Assembly (NCBI GenBank): GCA_937925645.1
Contig: CALAMB010000026.1
Coordinates: forward strand, 1-16,702
Direction of reading: 5' to 3'
Length of the DNA: 16,702 nucleotides
DNA from: an uncultured Acidobacteriota bacterium
Lineage (GTDB): Bacteria > Acidobacteriota > JAAYUB01
Positions within the stretch are counted from its first letter, which is position 1, and each line of letters opens with the position of its first letter. Below, piece after piece: positions 1 through 7,904 of the stretch. Position numbers and translations under genes: made by a program. The notes under the pieces were generated by a model. It saw only the letters and a list, made by a program, of their open reading frames with translations, was not told the DNA's origin and did no database searches.

Positions 1-2
1 GC

Positions 3-31
3 TTGGGGGATGTTAATGGAAATGATACAAT
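3..31 (+). promoter_or_regulatory. Candidate ribA promoter (extended -10)
   Basis: TGATACAAT at 23-31 is an extended -10 element (TGn followed by TACAAT, one mismatch to TATAAT). A weak -35, TTGGGG at 3-8, lies 17 bp upstream. Transcription would start near position 38, giving a leader of about 31 nt that carries the AAGGTGATGAG ribosome binding site before the ATG at 69. The same nine bases recur before the large ATPase gene on the minus strand. This is pattern matching only. Confidence 0.45.
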
Positions 32-68
32 CCGCCGGTTGGAAGGCTTGAACCATCAAGGTGATGAG

Positions 69-686
69 ATGAACGCGACCCCTGATCCCCCGCCGGCTGT
101 CCGGCTCGTGTCCCGGGCCGATTTCCCCAGCCGGTTCGGGGACTTCGAGATCCTCGGCTTCGAGCACCAGCCCTCGGGCGAGCCGTTTGTGGTCCTGGCG
201 CGGGGGCGGCTTGACGGTGAGGCCGTTCCGCTGCTCCGCATCCACTCGCAATGCCTTACCGGCGACGCGCTGGGCTCCCGGCGCTGCGACTGCGGCTACC
301 AGCTCCAGACGGCGCTGCGCCGCATCGAGGAGTCCGGCTGCGGCCTGCTGATCTACCAGCTCCAGGAAGGGCGCGGAATCGGAATCCTGAACAAGCTGCT
401 GAGCTACCAGCTTCAGGACCGGGGCGCGGACACCGTGGAAGCCAACGAGATGCTCGGTTTCGAGGCCGATCTGCGCGAGTACGCGGCGTGCGGCGAGATC
501 CTCCGCTGCCTCGGCGTGGGCCAGGTGCGGCTGCTGTCCAACAATCCGTCGAAAATTCGCTCGCTGGAGGCGGCGGGGATCCGCGTCGCGGACCGCATCC
601 CCCTGGAGATGCCGCCCGACGAGCGGTCCAGCCATTACCTCAAGACCAAGAAAGACAAAATGGGCCACCTGCTGGACCAGGTGTGA
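69..686 (+). CDS. ribA: GTP cyclohydrolase II (riboflavin biosynthesis)
   Basis: This enzyme opens the GTP imidazole ring to 2,5-diamino-6-ribosylamino-pyrimidinone phosphate, releasing formate and pyrophosphate; it is the first committed step of riboflavin synthesis in the cytosol. The 205-residue product matches stand-alone RibA in length and has no DHBP synthase (RibB) domain. Visible motifs are the zinc site in IHSQCLTGDALGSRRCDCG (Cys62, Cys73, Cys75), the QEGRGIGILNK segment at about 99-109, DRGADTVEAN at 117-126 and the NNPSKI nucleotide-binding loop at 158-163. The C-terminal HYLKTKKDKMGHLL is typical of the family. I chose ATG 69 because AAGGTGATGAG precedes it. An in-frame TTG at position 3 would add 22 residues unlike the family and would overlap the promoter. 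Gln61 stands where many RibA proteins have Glu (HSEC). The gene is monocistronic and converges on the minus-strand block. Confidence 0.95.
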   Translation: MNATPDPPPAVRLVSRADFPSRFGDFEILGFEHQPSGEPFVVLARGRLDGEAVPLLRIHSQCLTGDALGSRRCDCGYQLQTALRRIEESGCGLLIYQLQEGRGIGILNKLLSYQLQDRGADTVEANEMLGFEADLREYAACGEILRCLGVGQVRLLSNNPSKIRSLEAAGIRVADRIPLEMPPDERSSHYLKTKKDKMGHLLDQV

Positions 687-749
687 GGCGGGGAGGGCCG
701 GGAACCGAACCTGTCTGTCCGCAGCGGACCGGGCCGCCCGGCACCGGGT
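687..749. other. Convergent intergenic gap with small hairpin
   Basis: This short gap separates ribA from the converging minus-strand block. It contains one perfect small inverted repeat, GTCCG (717-721) and CGGAC (725-729) around a 3-nt loop. There is no T tract on either side, so it is at best a weak or Rho-dependent end signal for both transcripts. Confidence 0.25.
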
Positions 750-1346
750 TCACCGCGGATGCGGATAGCAGACGAAGGCTTTCGGCTGCACCTCGCAGCG
801 CCTGAGATGATAGGGGAGAGGGAAGTCCTTGTCGGGCGGCATGGGCGGCTGGTTGAGCCGGCCGGCCTGACCGGCCAGGAATGCCGCCAGGCTGTCGGGC
901 AGGGTCATGCCGTCCACCTTGAGCTGTTCCACCCGGTAGCGGCCCACGCCTTTGTCGGAGCGGAAGTGGATCTGCGCCTCGTACCGATGCTCGCCGGAAA
1001 GAATCCAGACGAAGGCCCGGTGCAGCGGGGACTCCAGCTTGATCTTCGCGCGCGCCAGGTCGGCGGTCACCCGGGCGTGCACGCGGTCCTTTTCCAGCCG
1101 CACCCGGACGTCGCGGGCGGCCGAGTGGAACAGCTGTTCCCGGTGCACCGCGATGTAGGCGTTCACCTCGTCCTCCGTGACCCGGATCGTCGACGGGGGG
1201 TGTTGCGACTTGAGCTGGATGATCTTGGCCTCGCACCGGCCGGCCAGCGCCTGGTGATCGGGTTTGGCGGGCGCGGCGGCTAACAGGCCGAAGCCGAGGC
1301 CGAGGAGCAGGGCCGCCGAGGCGGCCGGCCACCCGGGCGGCCTCAA
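750..1346 (-). CDS. Predicted secreted protein of unknown function
   Basis: I do not recognise the family. The 198-residue product starts with a short positive N-region and a hydrophobic stretch (residues about 8-26, LLLGLGFGLLAAAPA), which looks like a Sec signal peptide cleaved near AAA/APA. No lipobox cysteine is present. The mature part has 'TIRVTEDEVNAYI' (53-65), alternating strands with charged residues, and 'KVDGMTLP' (143-150). The layout loosely recalls small periplasmic beta-rich proteins of the YpmS/DUF2140 or LmeA kind, but this is only an impression. Cys38, Cys184 and Cys193 could form a disulfide. The start is TTG at 1346: it overlaps the ATPase stop codon as TTGA and sits behind GAGGGCGAG, so translation is probably coupled. 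The alternative GTG at 1332 is in a different frame that lacks a signal peptide. It is the last gene of the minus-strand block. Confidence 0.72.
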   Translation of the reverse strand: MRPPGWPAASAALLLGLGFGLLAAAPAKPDHQALAGRCEAKIIQLKSQHPPSTIRVTEDEVNAYIAVHREQLFHSAARDVRVRLEKDRVHARVTADLARAKIKLESPLHRAFVWILSGEHRYEAQIHFRSDKGVGRYRVEQLKVDGMTLPDSLAAFLAGQAGRLNQPPMPPDKDFPLPYHLRRCEVQPKAFVCYPHPR

Positions 1347-4300
1347 AGCTCGCCCTCGAGCATGAAGTACAGTTCGCGGGATTCTTCGAGTTCCTTCAGC
1401 GTGCGCGACAGGTTCTGGATGAACTCGTCGCGGGGCATGGCCCGATCCACGGTCTCGCCGTTCAGCGCCTGGAGCGACACCACCTTGATCTTGCGCTTGA
1501 GGATGAAACTGATGAGCTTGAGGGCATCCAGCGAGATGGGCACATCCAGGTTGCCGTTGATGCAGTTGACCACCTCGCGGGCCACGTTGTCGTCCACGGA
1601 CGAGATCTTCTGTAGTTCCCGGATCACCATTTTCCGGTAGGTGGAAAAGAAGGATTGGTACTCCACCTTCATCTTCTCGACGGTGTCGATGATCCGGTTG
1701 ATCAGCGACTCCACGTTGGTGGTGGAATTCATGCGGAAGCCGCACAGGCAGCGGGGGAACCGCTCCAGGATCGCCGCGGTGGGGAAATCGCACTCCCGCT
1801 CCTGGAGCATGGCCATCACCCGGTACAGCGACTTGACGCAGTACGGGTTGATCATGATCACCCGGGCGAGCTTCGGCAGGTTCTTCCACCATTCGGTCTT
1901 CATGAGGCGCGCCAGTTCGCCCTGTTCGGTGAGGCCGTTGAGCTGCCGGTCGTGGACCGCCAGATAGTGCTGGATGTACGCCTGCTTGAAGAGCCGGAAC
2001 TTTTCCTGGTAGTACTCGCGCCGCGCCGCATCGATGAGCTTGGTGGGCCGCTCGAAGAAATTCGACAGCTCCAGCCGGAGGTTCTCGATCGCCTGGTCGC
2101 CGGTCTTGTCGGAGGTCAGGATGTAGCTCTTCGTATCCTGGAAGACCGGCATCCATTGCAGAAAATCCCGGATGTTGCTGATTTCCTTGAGGACCGACTG
2201 GAACGCCTTCAGGTTGTTGGAGAAGGTGCGGGCCAGCAGGGCCAGGCCGTCATCCAGGTTGTACTGCTGGTTGACGATGTTCTCGACGATGTTCTCGATG
2301 GCCTTGGCGTTGCGGTGGCACGCCTGCAGCTCCCGCCACAGCAGCGTGGTCACCATCTCGTTCGGGATCTGCTGCAGCATCTGCTCCAGCGAGTTGCACC
2401 GCTCGAAATCCAGCCATTCCGGAAGCAGGTTCTTGAGATGCTTGCGCGACTGCGTGATGCCGCCGGTGGCCTCGATCTGGGTGTTGCACAGAATGTAGCC
2501 CCACTGCAGCAGCTCCGGCAGGGGGAGCACCTTCTCCTCGATGGCCTGGACCGAATCGAAATAGGTCAGGTCGAATTCGCCCGACAGGCTCATGCGGTTG
2601 AGCACGTCGAGGTCCGCCTTGTTTTTCTGGAAAATCTTGATCTTGCCCGCCGCCACCAGGGCGATGAGGATGACGTCCACCAACGACTGATTCAGGCCGT
2701 AGGGTGAGTTGGCGAACGACTTGTAGAAGAAGGCCAGCGGGAAAGTGATCTGCGGGTACGACCCGATCAGGAAGATGACTTCGGAGATGAACTGGGATTC
2801 GAGGAAATTGTCGGATTCCGGTTCGAAGCGGTACGTGTTGCCGGCTTGTTTGACCAGATGGAGGGGCAGGAGGATTTTTTCTGCGAACTCGCGGCCCTCC
2901 GGCCGGTCGATCTCCTTGCGGAGAAAGATCTCCGCGGCCTGAGTTCGGTTTTCGGCAAGGTCCAGAGTGTCGAGCTTGGGATGGAGGGGAAAGTACTCGT
3001 CGTAGACCTCCACCAGCAGTTGCTCCAGAAACTGAAGCAGCTGCTCCGGCTCCGGGCAGCCGTCGACCAGGCACTGGGACGTCTGGTTGTAGTGGAGAAT
3101 GCCGTCCGCGAAATATTTCTTCTGCAGGATGGTGCGGATCTCCTCGTCCACCGCCCGGAGGCGGTTCTGGTACTCTTCCTCCATGTCGAAGAAGCGGTAG
3201 CGGTGCTCTTCCGTCTGCAGGACGGCGGCCACGGCGAAGCGCTGGATCTCCTCGGGGGTGAGCAGGCCCGGCTGGAGGATCAGCAGCTGGGGATACTGGG
3301 TGACCAGCTCCCGGATGGTTTTCAGCGGCCACTTCTCGCGATGCGGCGACAGGATCCAGAGCTGCCAGTCATACGACTTGGCCACACCGTAGGCGGTGCC
3401 GGTTTCGACCGTGCCGGCCGGCAATGGCAAGCCCTCAGGGAAGGTGTCGCACCAGTCCTCGGTGTCGGTCTTGTCGGCCAATTCCTGAAGCAGCGACTGG
3501 GTGCGGAGCTTCAGGGGCGTCACATGGATCTGCTCGTACCGCTCGGCCCAGCAGGCGACGCCGCGACGCGCGGTGCCCCGCCAGGAGATGCTGAGGGTTT
3601 CGCTGGAGATCGGCTGGTTGATGTTCTCACGGGTCAGGTTCATGCCGGGCAGCACCAGGATCGCCTTCTGATAGATCAGGCGCTGGATCTTCTCGTCCAG
3701 GCCGGCGTCCTCCTTAAGCACTTCGTGGATGACGTAGTCGAGGGACGTGTGATCGATGGTGACGAGCTGGAACTCCAGCCCCTGCTCCTGCTGGATCTTG
3801 CGCAGGCATTGGGGCGCCTGCTCCTCGAAAAAGAAGAGGATCTGGGCGATGTCGTCGGTGGTGACGGGCTTGTTCTGGTAGTCGGACAGCAGGAGCGCGT
3901 CGATCACGTTTTCGATGGTGGGGCGGCACTCCTCGGTGATGCTCAGCAGAAACACGGCTTTCAGCACCAGGCGGGCCAGCAGCCGCTGGCCCACGGGCAG
4001 GTTGGGGATGGTGTCCTTCTGGATGGTCTCGAACGACTGCAGGGCGATCTGCAGGTCGGGGACCTTTTTGAATTCGTGGTACAGCAGGTCGAACACGAGG
4101 TCGATGGTGGCCAGGGCCGAGCAGCGGTACCCCATGATCTTGCTGGCCGTGGAATAGATGAACGGGAGCAGGGAGAAATTCTTGATGTAGCGGTGCAGGT
4201 AGAAGCTGACCTGGAAGACGACCGGGTGGACCGGGTACAGATCCAGGAAGAGCTGGGGATCGTGGCGGAAGTAGGGCACGGTCTGTTTCAGGTGGGCGTA

Positions 4301-5158
4301 GATGTCCAGCAGTTGCCGCCGCTGCAGGTCGGTCTTGACGATGATGTTGCGGTTGGCCAGGTCGAGGACGTTGCGCTTGGTGATGTGCTGGATGATGAAC
4401 GCGCCGGGGAGCTGGTACTCGACGATCTTCTGGTGGATGTTCTGGTAGCGGGTGTTGAACGACGGCGGATTGAGCAGGTGGTCGAAGAACGTCGCCACCA
4501 TGAACACCGGATACATGCTGGTGGCCAGGGCGATGGTCAGCACGAATTCCAGGTCGGCGGTGATCCGGGTGACGTTGCGGTAGGCGAGGAGTTTTTCCGA
4601 GATGTCGTCCAGCAGGATCAGCATCTCCCGGCCTTCGGGGATGAAGTCGCAAATGAACCGGATCTGCTCGTCGGAGTCCTCCAGCTCCAGCCAGTGGTCC
4701 ATGGGCGGCAGCTCGTCGTGACAATCCCGCCGGTAGCTTTCGGCAAAGGCCTGGTAGAAGAGCTCCTTGAGGGATTCCTCCTGGGTGGGCTGGCAGTGGA
4801 TCTCGACGACGAAATGCTTCCGGTTCAGCCGGGCGATGACCTGCTGGATTTCCCGGCTTTGGATCAGGCGGCCGGCGGCCGGCGACTGCAGCACCTCCCG
4901 GATCACCGCCAACGAATGGGTTTTCCCCACGCCGCGGTCACCCGACAGGATGAACGACTTGCGTTCCGTGCCCGGTTCCTTGATCAGCTCCTGGAACAGC
5001 GCGATGAAGTTCTGCGTGGATTCGTCGGTGAAGATGTAGGACTGGATGATATTTTCCTGCGACAAGCCCTCGAGCGAGTACACGCCGTCGTACGGCTTCA
5101 GGGTGATGAAGTCGCGGATCTTCTTGCCCTCGATGGAATCGACCGCGGGTTTGTCCAT
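1343..5158 (-). CDS. Large orphan P-loop ATPase, DUF6079/PglY/BrxC-like
   Basis: This 1271-residue cytosolic protein has an N-terminal AAA/STAND-type ATPase module. The Walker A is SGDRGVGKTHS (about 72-82), and the Walker B is MLILLDDISEKL (179-190) with Asp-Asp where most AAA proteins have Asp-Glu. 'VFMVATFF' (218-225) is a possible sensor-1 strand, and an 'LFLDLYPVHPVVF' segment lies about 310-330. The N-terminal 'IRDFITLKPYDGVYSLE' followed about 40 residues later by the P-loop, and the 'YPVHP' motif after a helical lid, match my memory of DUF6079 proteins, which include BREX-type PglY relatives. The remaining roughly 900 residues are helical with no catalytic motif I know; 'PRCLCGFRM' near residue 1137 gives a CxCGF pair. 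No methylase, nuclease or protease partner is in the window. I prefer ATG 5158; a TTG at 5176 is in frame but neither start has a Shine-Dalgarno. GC in hand-counted lines (50-60%) is lower than in the neighbouring PBP gene (about 72%), hinting at different ancestry. The family assignment is an inference. Confidence 0.85.
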   Translation of the reverse strand: MDKPAVDSIEGKKIRDFITLKPYDGVYSLEGLSQENIIQSYIFTDESTQNFIALFQELIKEPGTERKSFILSGDRGVGKTHSLAVIREVLQSPAAGRLIQSREIQQVIARLNRKHFVVEIHCQPTQEESLKELFYQAFAESYRRDCHDELPPMDHWLELEDSDEQIRFICDFIPEGREMLILLDDISEKLLAYRNVTRITADLEFVLTIALATSMYPVFMVATFFDHLLNPPSFNTRYQNIHQKIVEYQLPGAFIIQHITKRNVLDLANRNIIVKTDLQRRQLLDIYAHLKQTVPYFRHDPQLFLDLYPVHPVVFQVSFYLHRYIKNFSLLPFIYSTASKIMGYRCSALATIDLVFDLLYHEFKKVPDLQIALQSFETIQKDTIPNLPVGQRLLARLVLKAVFLLSITEECRPTIENVIDALLLSDYQNKPVTTDDIAQILFFFEEQAPQCLRKIQQEQGLEFQLVTIDHTSLDYVIHEVLKEDAGLDEKIQRLIYQKAILVLPGMNLTRENINQPISSETLSISWRGTARRGVACWAERYEQIHVTPLKLRTQSLLQELADKTDTEDWCDTFPEGLPLPAGTVETGTAYGVAKSYDWQLWILSPHREKWPLKTIRELVTQYPQLLILQPGLLTPEEIQRFAVAAVLQTEEHRYRFFDMEEEYQNRLRAVDEEIRTILQKKYFADGILHYNQTSQCLVDGCPEPEQLLQFLEQLLVEVYDEYFPLHPKLDTLDLAENRTQAAEIFLRKEIDRPEGREFAEKILLPLHLVKQAGNTYRFEPESDNFLESQFISEVIFLIGSYPQITFPLAFFYKSFANSPYGLNQSLVDVILIALVAAGKIKIFQKNKADLDVLNRMSLSGEFDLTYFDSVQAIEEKVLPLPELLQWGYILCNTQIEATGGITQSRKHLKNLLPEWLDFERCNSLEQMLQQIPNEMVTTLLWRELQACHRNAKAIENIVENIVNQQYNLDDGLALLARTFSNNLKAFQSVLKEISNIRDFLQWMPVFQDTKSYILTSDKTGDQAIENLRLELSNFFERPTKLIDAARREYYQEKFRLFKQAYIQHYLAVHDRQLNGLTEQGELARLMKTEWWKNLPKLARVIMINPYCVKSLYRVMAMLQERECDFPTAAILERFPRCLCGFRMNSTTNVESLINRIIDTVEKMKVEYQSFFSTYRKMVIRELQKISSVDDNVAREVVNCINGNLDVPISLDALKLISFILKRKIKVVSLQALNGETVDRAMPRDEFIQNLSRTLKELEESRELYFMLEGEL

Positions 5159-5166
5159 AAAGCACA

Positions 5167-5196
5167 ATTGTATCAACTTAATGCGATGAAAGGCAA
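5167..5196 (-). promoter_or_regulatory. Candidate internal promoter for the large ATPase
   Basis: Read on the minus strand, TTGCCT (5196-5191, four of six to TTGACA) is followed after 18 bp by TACAAT (5172-5167). TGA directly before it makes the extended -10 TGATACAAT (5175-5167). The site begins inside the last codons of the PBP gene and ends 8 nt before the ATPase ATG. The predicted start of transcription, near 5160, would leave a leader of only about 2 nt. Confidence 0.45.
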
Positions 5197-7436
5197 GTTT
5201 CTCGGGGCTCGGTGCCGGCGACGAACCAACTTGTCTCGGGAGCCGGGCAGCGGGGCCGGGCCAGACGCCCCGTGACGGGGCAGACCGTGCGCGGCGTCAA
5301 CCCGGGCGGCGGCTCCGGCGCCAGGGGCGACACGGGGTAGACGTCGACGGCCCGGCTGAGAAATTCGGTGAAGACGAACAGGGCGCTCTCGCCGCCGCTG
5401 AGCGGGAACTCGCGGTGGTCGTCATAACCCATCCAGGCGCAGCCGATCAGGTTGCCGGTCAGGCCCACGAACCACCCGTCCCGGGCGGTGCCGGTCTTGG
5501 CGGCCACGGGCAGGGTGATGCCCTGCCGACCGATGTTCTGGGCGGTGCCGCGCGCCACCGCCGCCTGCATCATGTCCAGAACGATGAAAGCCGATTTCGG
5601 GCTGAAGACCTCCGGGCCGGCGGCCGGCGCGGCCGCGGTGCCGGCGCGCCAGGGGCTGGGCGGCCGGCGGCGTCCGCCGTTGAGGAACACGGTGTAGGCC
5701 GCAGCCACCTCCAGCGGCGAGACGTCCACCGTGCCCAGCGCGGTGGACGGGTAGGGGACGGCCCGGCCGGAGAAGCCGAGCCGGTTGACCGCGTCCGCCG
5801 CCTCCGGGAAGCCGCCCTGCTGGGCGAAGAGGACCGTGGCCGCATTGAGCGACTTGGCCAGCGCCGTCTTCATGGTCACCGGACCGTGGTATTGGTTGCG
5901 GTAATTGTGGGGACGGTAGGCGCGGCCGCCGTACCGGATCGTGCACGGCCGGTCGACCACGACGCTGGCGGCGGTGAGCGCGGGACCGGCCGGTCGTCGG
6001 GCCAGGTCCAGCAACCGGGCGAAGACGAACGGCTTGATGACGGAGCCGGCCTGGCGCCGCGCCGACGCGGCCCGGTTGAACGCGGAGGCGGTGTAGTCGA
6101 GGCCGCCGGCCATGGCCAGGATCTCCCCGCTGGCGGCGTCCAGGACCACGAAGGCCGCCTGGAAGGAATCCGCCGGCTCGTCCGGGTACTTGCCCCGGAG
6201 GACGGCACGGACCCGGTCGGTCCCCGCCTGCAGGGCCGTCTCGGCGGCCTGCTGCAGCTCCAGGTTCAGGGAAGTCATCACCACCGGGGCGCCCCCGTCC
6301 GGCGCCGGGACGGGGGCCGGCTGGGCGGCCAGGTAATCGAGGAAATACGGCGCCTTGGCGGCCCCAAGCAGCGCCGCGTTGGCGGCCGGCAGCGGCCGGG
6401 CGGCGGCGGTGGCGCGCTCGGGCCGCAGGATGAAGCCGGCGTCTTCCATGGCCGCCAGCACCTGGTCGCGCCGGCGGCGGGCGGCCTCCGGGTGGCGGAG
6501 GGGCTGGGTCCAGTTGGGGGAGCGGATCAGGCCGGCCAGGAGCGCGCACTCGGCCAGGTCCAGGTTCCGGACGCTCTTGCTGCAGTACAGCTCCGCCGCC
6601 TCGGCCAGACCGTACACCGAGAACGTGGCACACTGGCCGAGATACACGTCGTTGGCGTAAATCTCGAACAACTGCTCCTTGGACAGCCGCGTCTCGAGGA
6701 TCAGCGCGATCATGGCTTCCGCGAACTTGCGGTTGACCGTTCGCTCCGTCGTCAGGAAGAGGTTCTTGGAAAGCTGCTGGGAGATGGTGCTGCCGCCCTC
6801 GCGGATGCCGCCGGCCTGGGCGTTTCGGGAAAACGCGCGCAGGATGCCCTGCCAGTCGATGCCGCCGTGCGTGAAGAAATGCTGGTCCTCGGCCGCGAGC
6901 ACCGCGTAGACCAGGTTCTGAGGCAGCTCGCCGAACGGCACCCGCGCCCGGCGGCGCCCGGCCTGCTGGGCGGCCAGTACCGCCGGCCGGACGAGGAACG
7001 CCGGCAGGGACGCGCCGCCGGCTGAAACGATTTGGGCGACCCGGTTCTCCGCGAACTCCACCCGCACGGGGACCGGCGGCGAGGGCTTCATCACCGCCCA
7101 GTCCCGTTCGTTGGCGATGGTGACGGACTGCCCGTCGAGGGCCATGGTGAACGCCGGCGGGCGGTCCAGCCGGGACGAGCGGAGATAGCCCCGGCGGTAG
7201 AGCAGGTTGGCCAGAGCCGAAGCGGTGAGACGCTGCCCGGGAAAAAGCCGGGCGGGCGCGCTGTACACGGTGGGCGTCCGGTCCCACGGCCGGACGAGCA
7301 GCGCCTTGTCCACGAGGCGGGCGTAGCGGCTGTAGACGTACAGGCAGCCGCCCCCCGCCGCCACCGCCACGACCAGCGCCAGCAGCAGGGCGTACTTGAG
7401 CAGGAGGTACGGCTGGATCTTCAGGATGACGCGCAT
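5178..7436 (-). CDS. mrcB: Class A penicillin-binding protein (PBP1b-like)
   Basis: This bifunctional peptidoglycan synthase polymerises lipid II and cross-links the strands at the outer face of the inner membrane. The 752-residue product has a short cytosolic tail, one membrane anchor (about 10-35) and a UB2H-like stretch (TPTVYSAPARLFPGQ..., 54-85). The GT51 glycosyltransferase carries EDQHFFTHGGIDW (183-195), EGGSTISQQLSKNLFL (213-228) and the EIYANDVYLGQ segment (258-268). The transpeptidase has an intact SxxK (Ser465-Lys468), SxN (Ser529-Asn531) and KTG (Lys647-Gly649). The C-terminal VCPVTGRLA...RCP is usual for the class. ATG 7436 is preceded by AGGACGG and overlaps the end of tadA by 16 nt. 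UB2H domains contact outer-membrane Lpo activators in gammaproteobacteria, so the secreted protein at the end of the block might be a partner, but nothing in its sequence shows that. The symbol mrcB is by similarity of architecture. Confidence 0.93.
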   Translation of the reverse strand: MRVILKIQPYLLLKYALLLALVVAVAAGGGCLYVYSRYARLVDKALLVRPWDRTPTVYSAPARLFPGQRLTASALANLLYRRGYLRSSRLDRPPAFTMALDGQSVTIANERDWAVMKPSPPVPVRVEFAENRVAQIVSAGGASLPAFLVRPAVLAAQQAGRRRARVPFGELPQNLVYAVLAAEDQHFFTHGGIDWQGILRAFSRNAQAGGIREGGSTISQQLSKNLFLTTERTVNRKFAEAMIALILETRLSKEQLFEIYANDVYLGQCATFSVYGLAEAAELYCSKSVRNLDLAECALLAGLIRSPNWTQPLRHPEAARRRRDQVLAAMEDAGFILRPERATAAARPLPAANAALLGAAKAPYFLDYLAAQPAPVPAPDGGAPVVMTSLNLELQQAAETALQAGTDRVRAVLRGKYPDEPADSFQAAFVVLDAASGEILAMAGGLDYTASAFNRAASARRQAGSVIKPFVFARLLDLARRPAGPALTAASVVVDRPCTIRYGGRAYRPHNYRNQYHGPVTMKTALAKSLNAATVLFAQQGGFPEAADAVNRLGFSGRAVPYPSTALGTVDVSPLEVAAAYTVFLNGGRRRPPSPWRAGTAAAPAAGPEVFSPKSAFIVLDMMQAAVARGTAQNIGRQGITLPVAAKTGTARDGWFVGLTGNLIGCAWMGYDDHREFPLSGGESALFVFTEFLSRAVDVYPVSPLAPEPPPGLTPRTVCPVTGRLARPRCPAPETSWFVAGTEPRETCLSSH

Positions 7437-7900
7437 GATCCGTCCTGACGCCGGTCGCCGGCGGGCCGGGAGCCGCGGCGCCGGCGGAAAAATTCCTGCA
7501 ACAGCTCCCGGCACGGTTCGGCGAGAATCCCGCCGGCCACGGCGAGATCGTGGTTGAACAACCCCGGGCGTCCGAGGTCCAGTCGGGAACCGAGCGCCCC
7601 CCAGCGCGGATCGGCGGCGCCGTAGATCACCCGATGGAGGCGGGCCTGCACGCACGCGCCCACGCACATGGCGCACGGCTCCAGCGTCACCGCCAGCTCG
7701 CACCGGGTCAGGCGGTGGTTGCCCGCCGCCACGGCGGCCCGGCGGATGGCCAGGATCTCGGCGTGGGCGGTGGGGTCGCCCAACTGGATGGTCCGGTTGT
7801 GGTCGGCGGCGATGACCCGGCCGTCCAGCACGACGACGCAGCCCACGGGGACCTCCCCCTCGCGGGCGGCCGCGCGGGCTTCGGCCAGGGCCGCTTCCAT
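7421..7900 (-). CDS. tadA: tRNA-specific adenosine deaminase TadA
   Basis: TadA deaminates adenosine to inosine at the wobble position of tRNA-Arg(ACG). The zinc and catalytic signature is complete: HAE (His46, Glu48 in TAHAEILAI) and PCxxC (EPCAMCVGAC, Cys76 and Cys79). The segments EVPVGCVVV (16-24), HNRT (34-37) and DPRWGALGS (97-105) are typical, with a 159-residue length close to the family norm. The C-terminus from residue 138 is a basic tail, RRRRGSRPAGDRRQ, overlapping the PBP start. ATG 7900 lies 4 nt after the mutS stop with little Shine-Dalgarno. An in-frame TTG at 7933, 9 nt after GGAGG and inside mutS, would add PRSKSDSSEW upstream of this Met. Family members usually have a few residues and an aromatic before that Met, so the longer form is a real alternative. 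Confidence 0.92.
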   Translation of the reverse strand: MEAALAEARAAAREGEVPVGCVVVLDGRVIAADHNRTIQLGDPTAHAEILAIRRAAVAAGNHRLTRCELAVTLEPCAMCVGACVQARLHRVIYGAADPRWGALGSRLDLGRPGLFNHDLAVAGGILAEPCRELLQEFFRRRRGSRPAGDRRQDGSCASS

Positions 7901-7904
7901 CCAC

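Noticed and set aside
3..68. TTG-initiated longer RibA
   Set aside because: The 22 extra residues are unlike the family, overlap the promoter elements, and the ATG at 69 has its own ribosome binding site.
1347..2156. Upstream part of the frame encoding the secreted protein, continuing into the ATPase gene
   Set aside because: Upstream of the TTG at 1346 the translation is unstructured Arg/Gly/His-rich shadow sequence; protein-like character begins only with the signal peptide.
2846..5275. 809-codon open frame on the plus strand opposite the large ATPase
   Set aside because: It is exactly antisense to a gene with clear motifs, has no recognisable domain, and its composition (long runs of Leu, Val, Asp, Gln, Gly) is typical of the reverse frame of GC-rich coding DNA.
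5415..7025. 536-codon plus-strand and 621-codon minus-strand frames over the PBP gene
   Set aside because: The frame carrying intact GT51 and transpeptidase motifs accounts for this DNA; the others are low-complexity Arg/Gly/Pro shadows.
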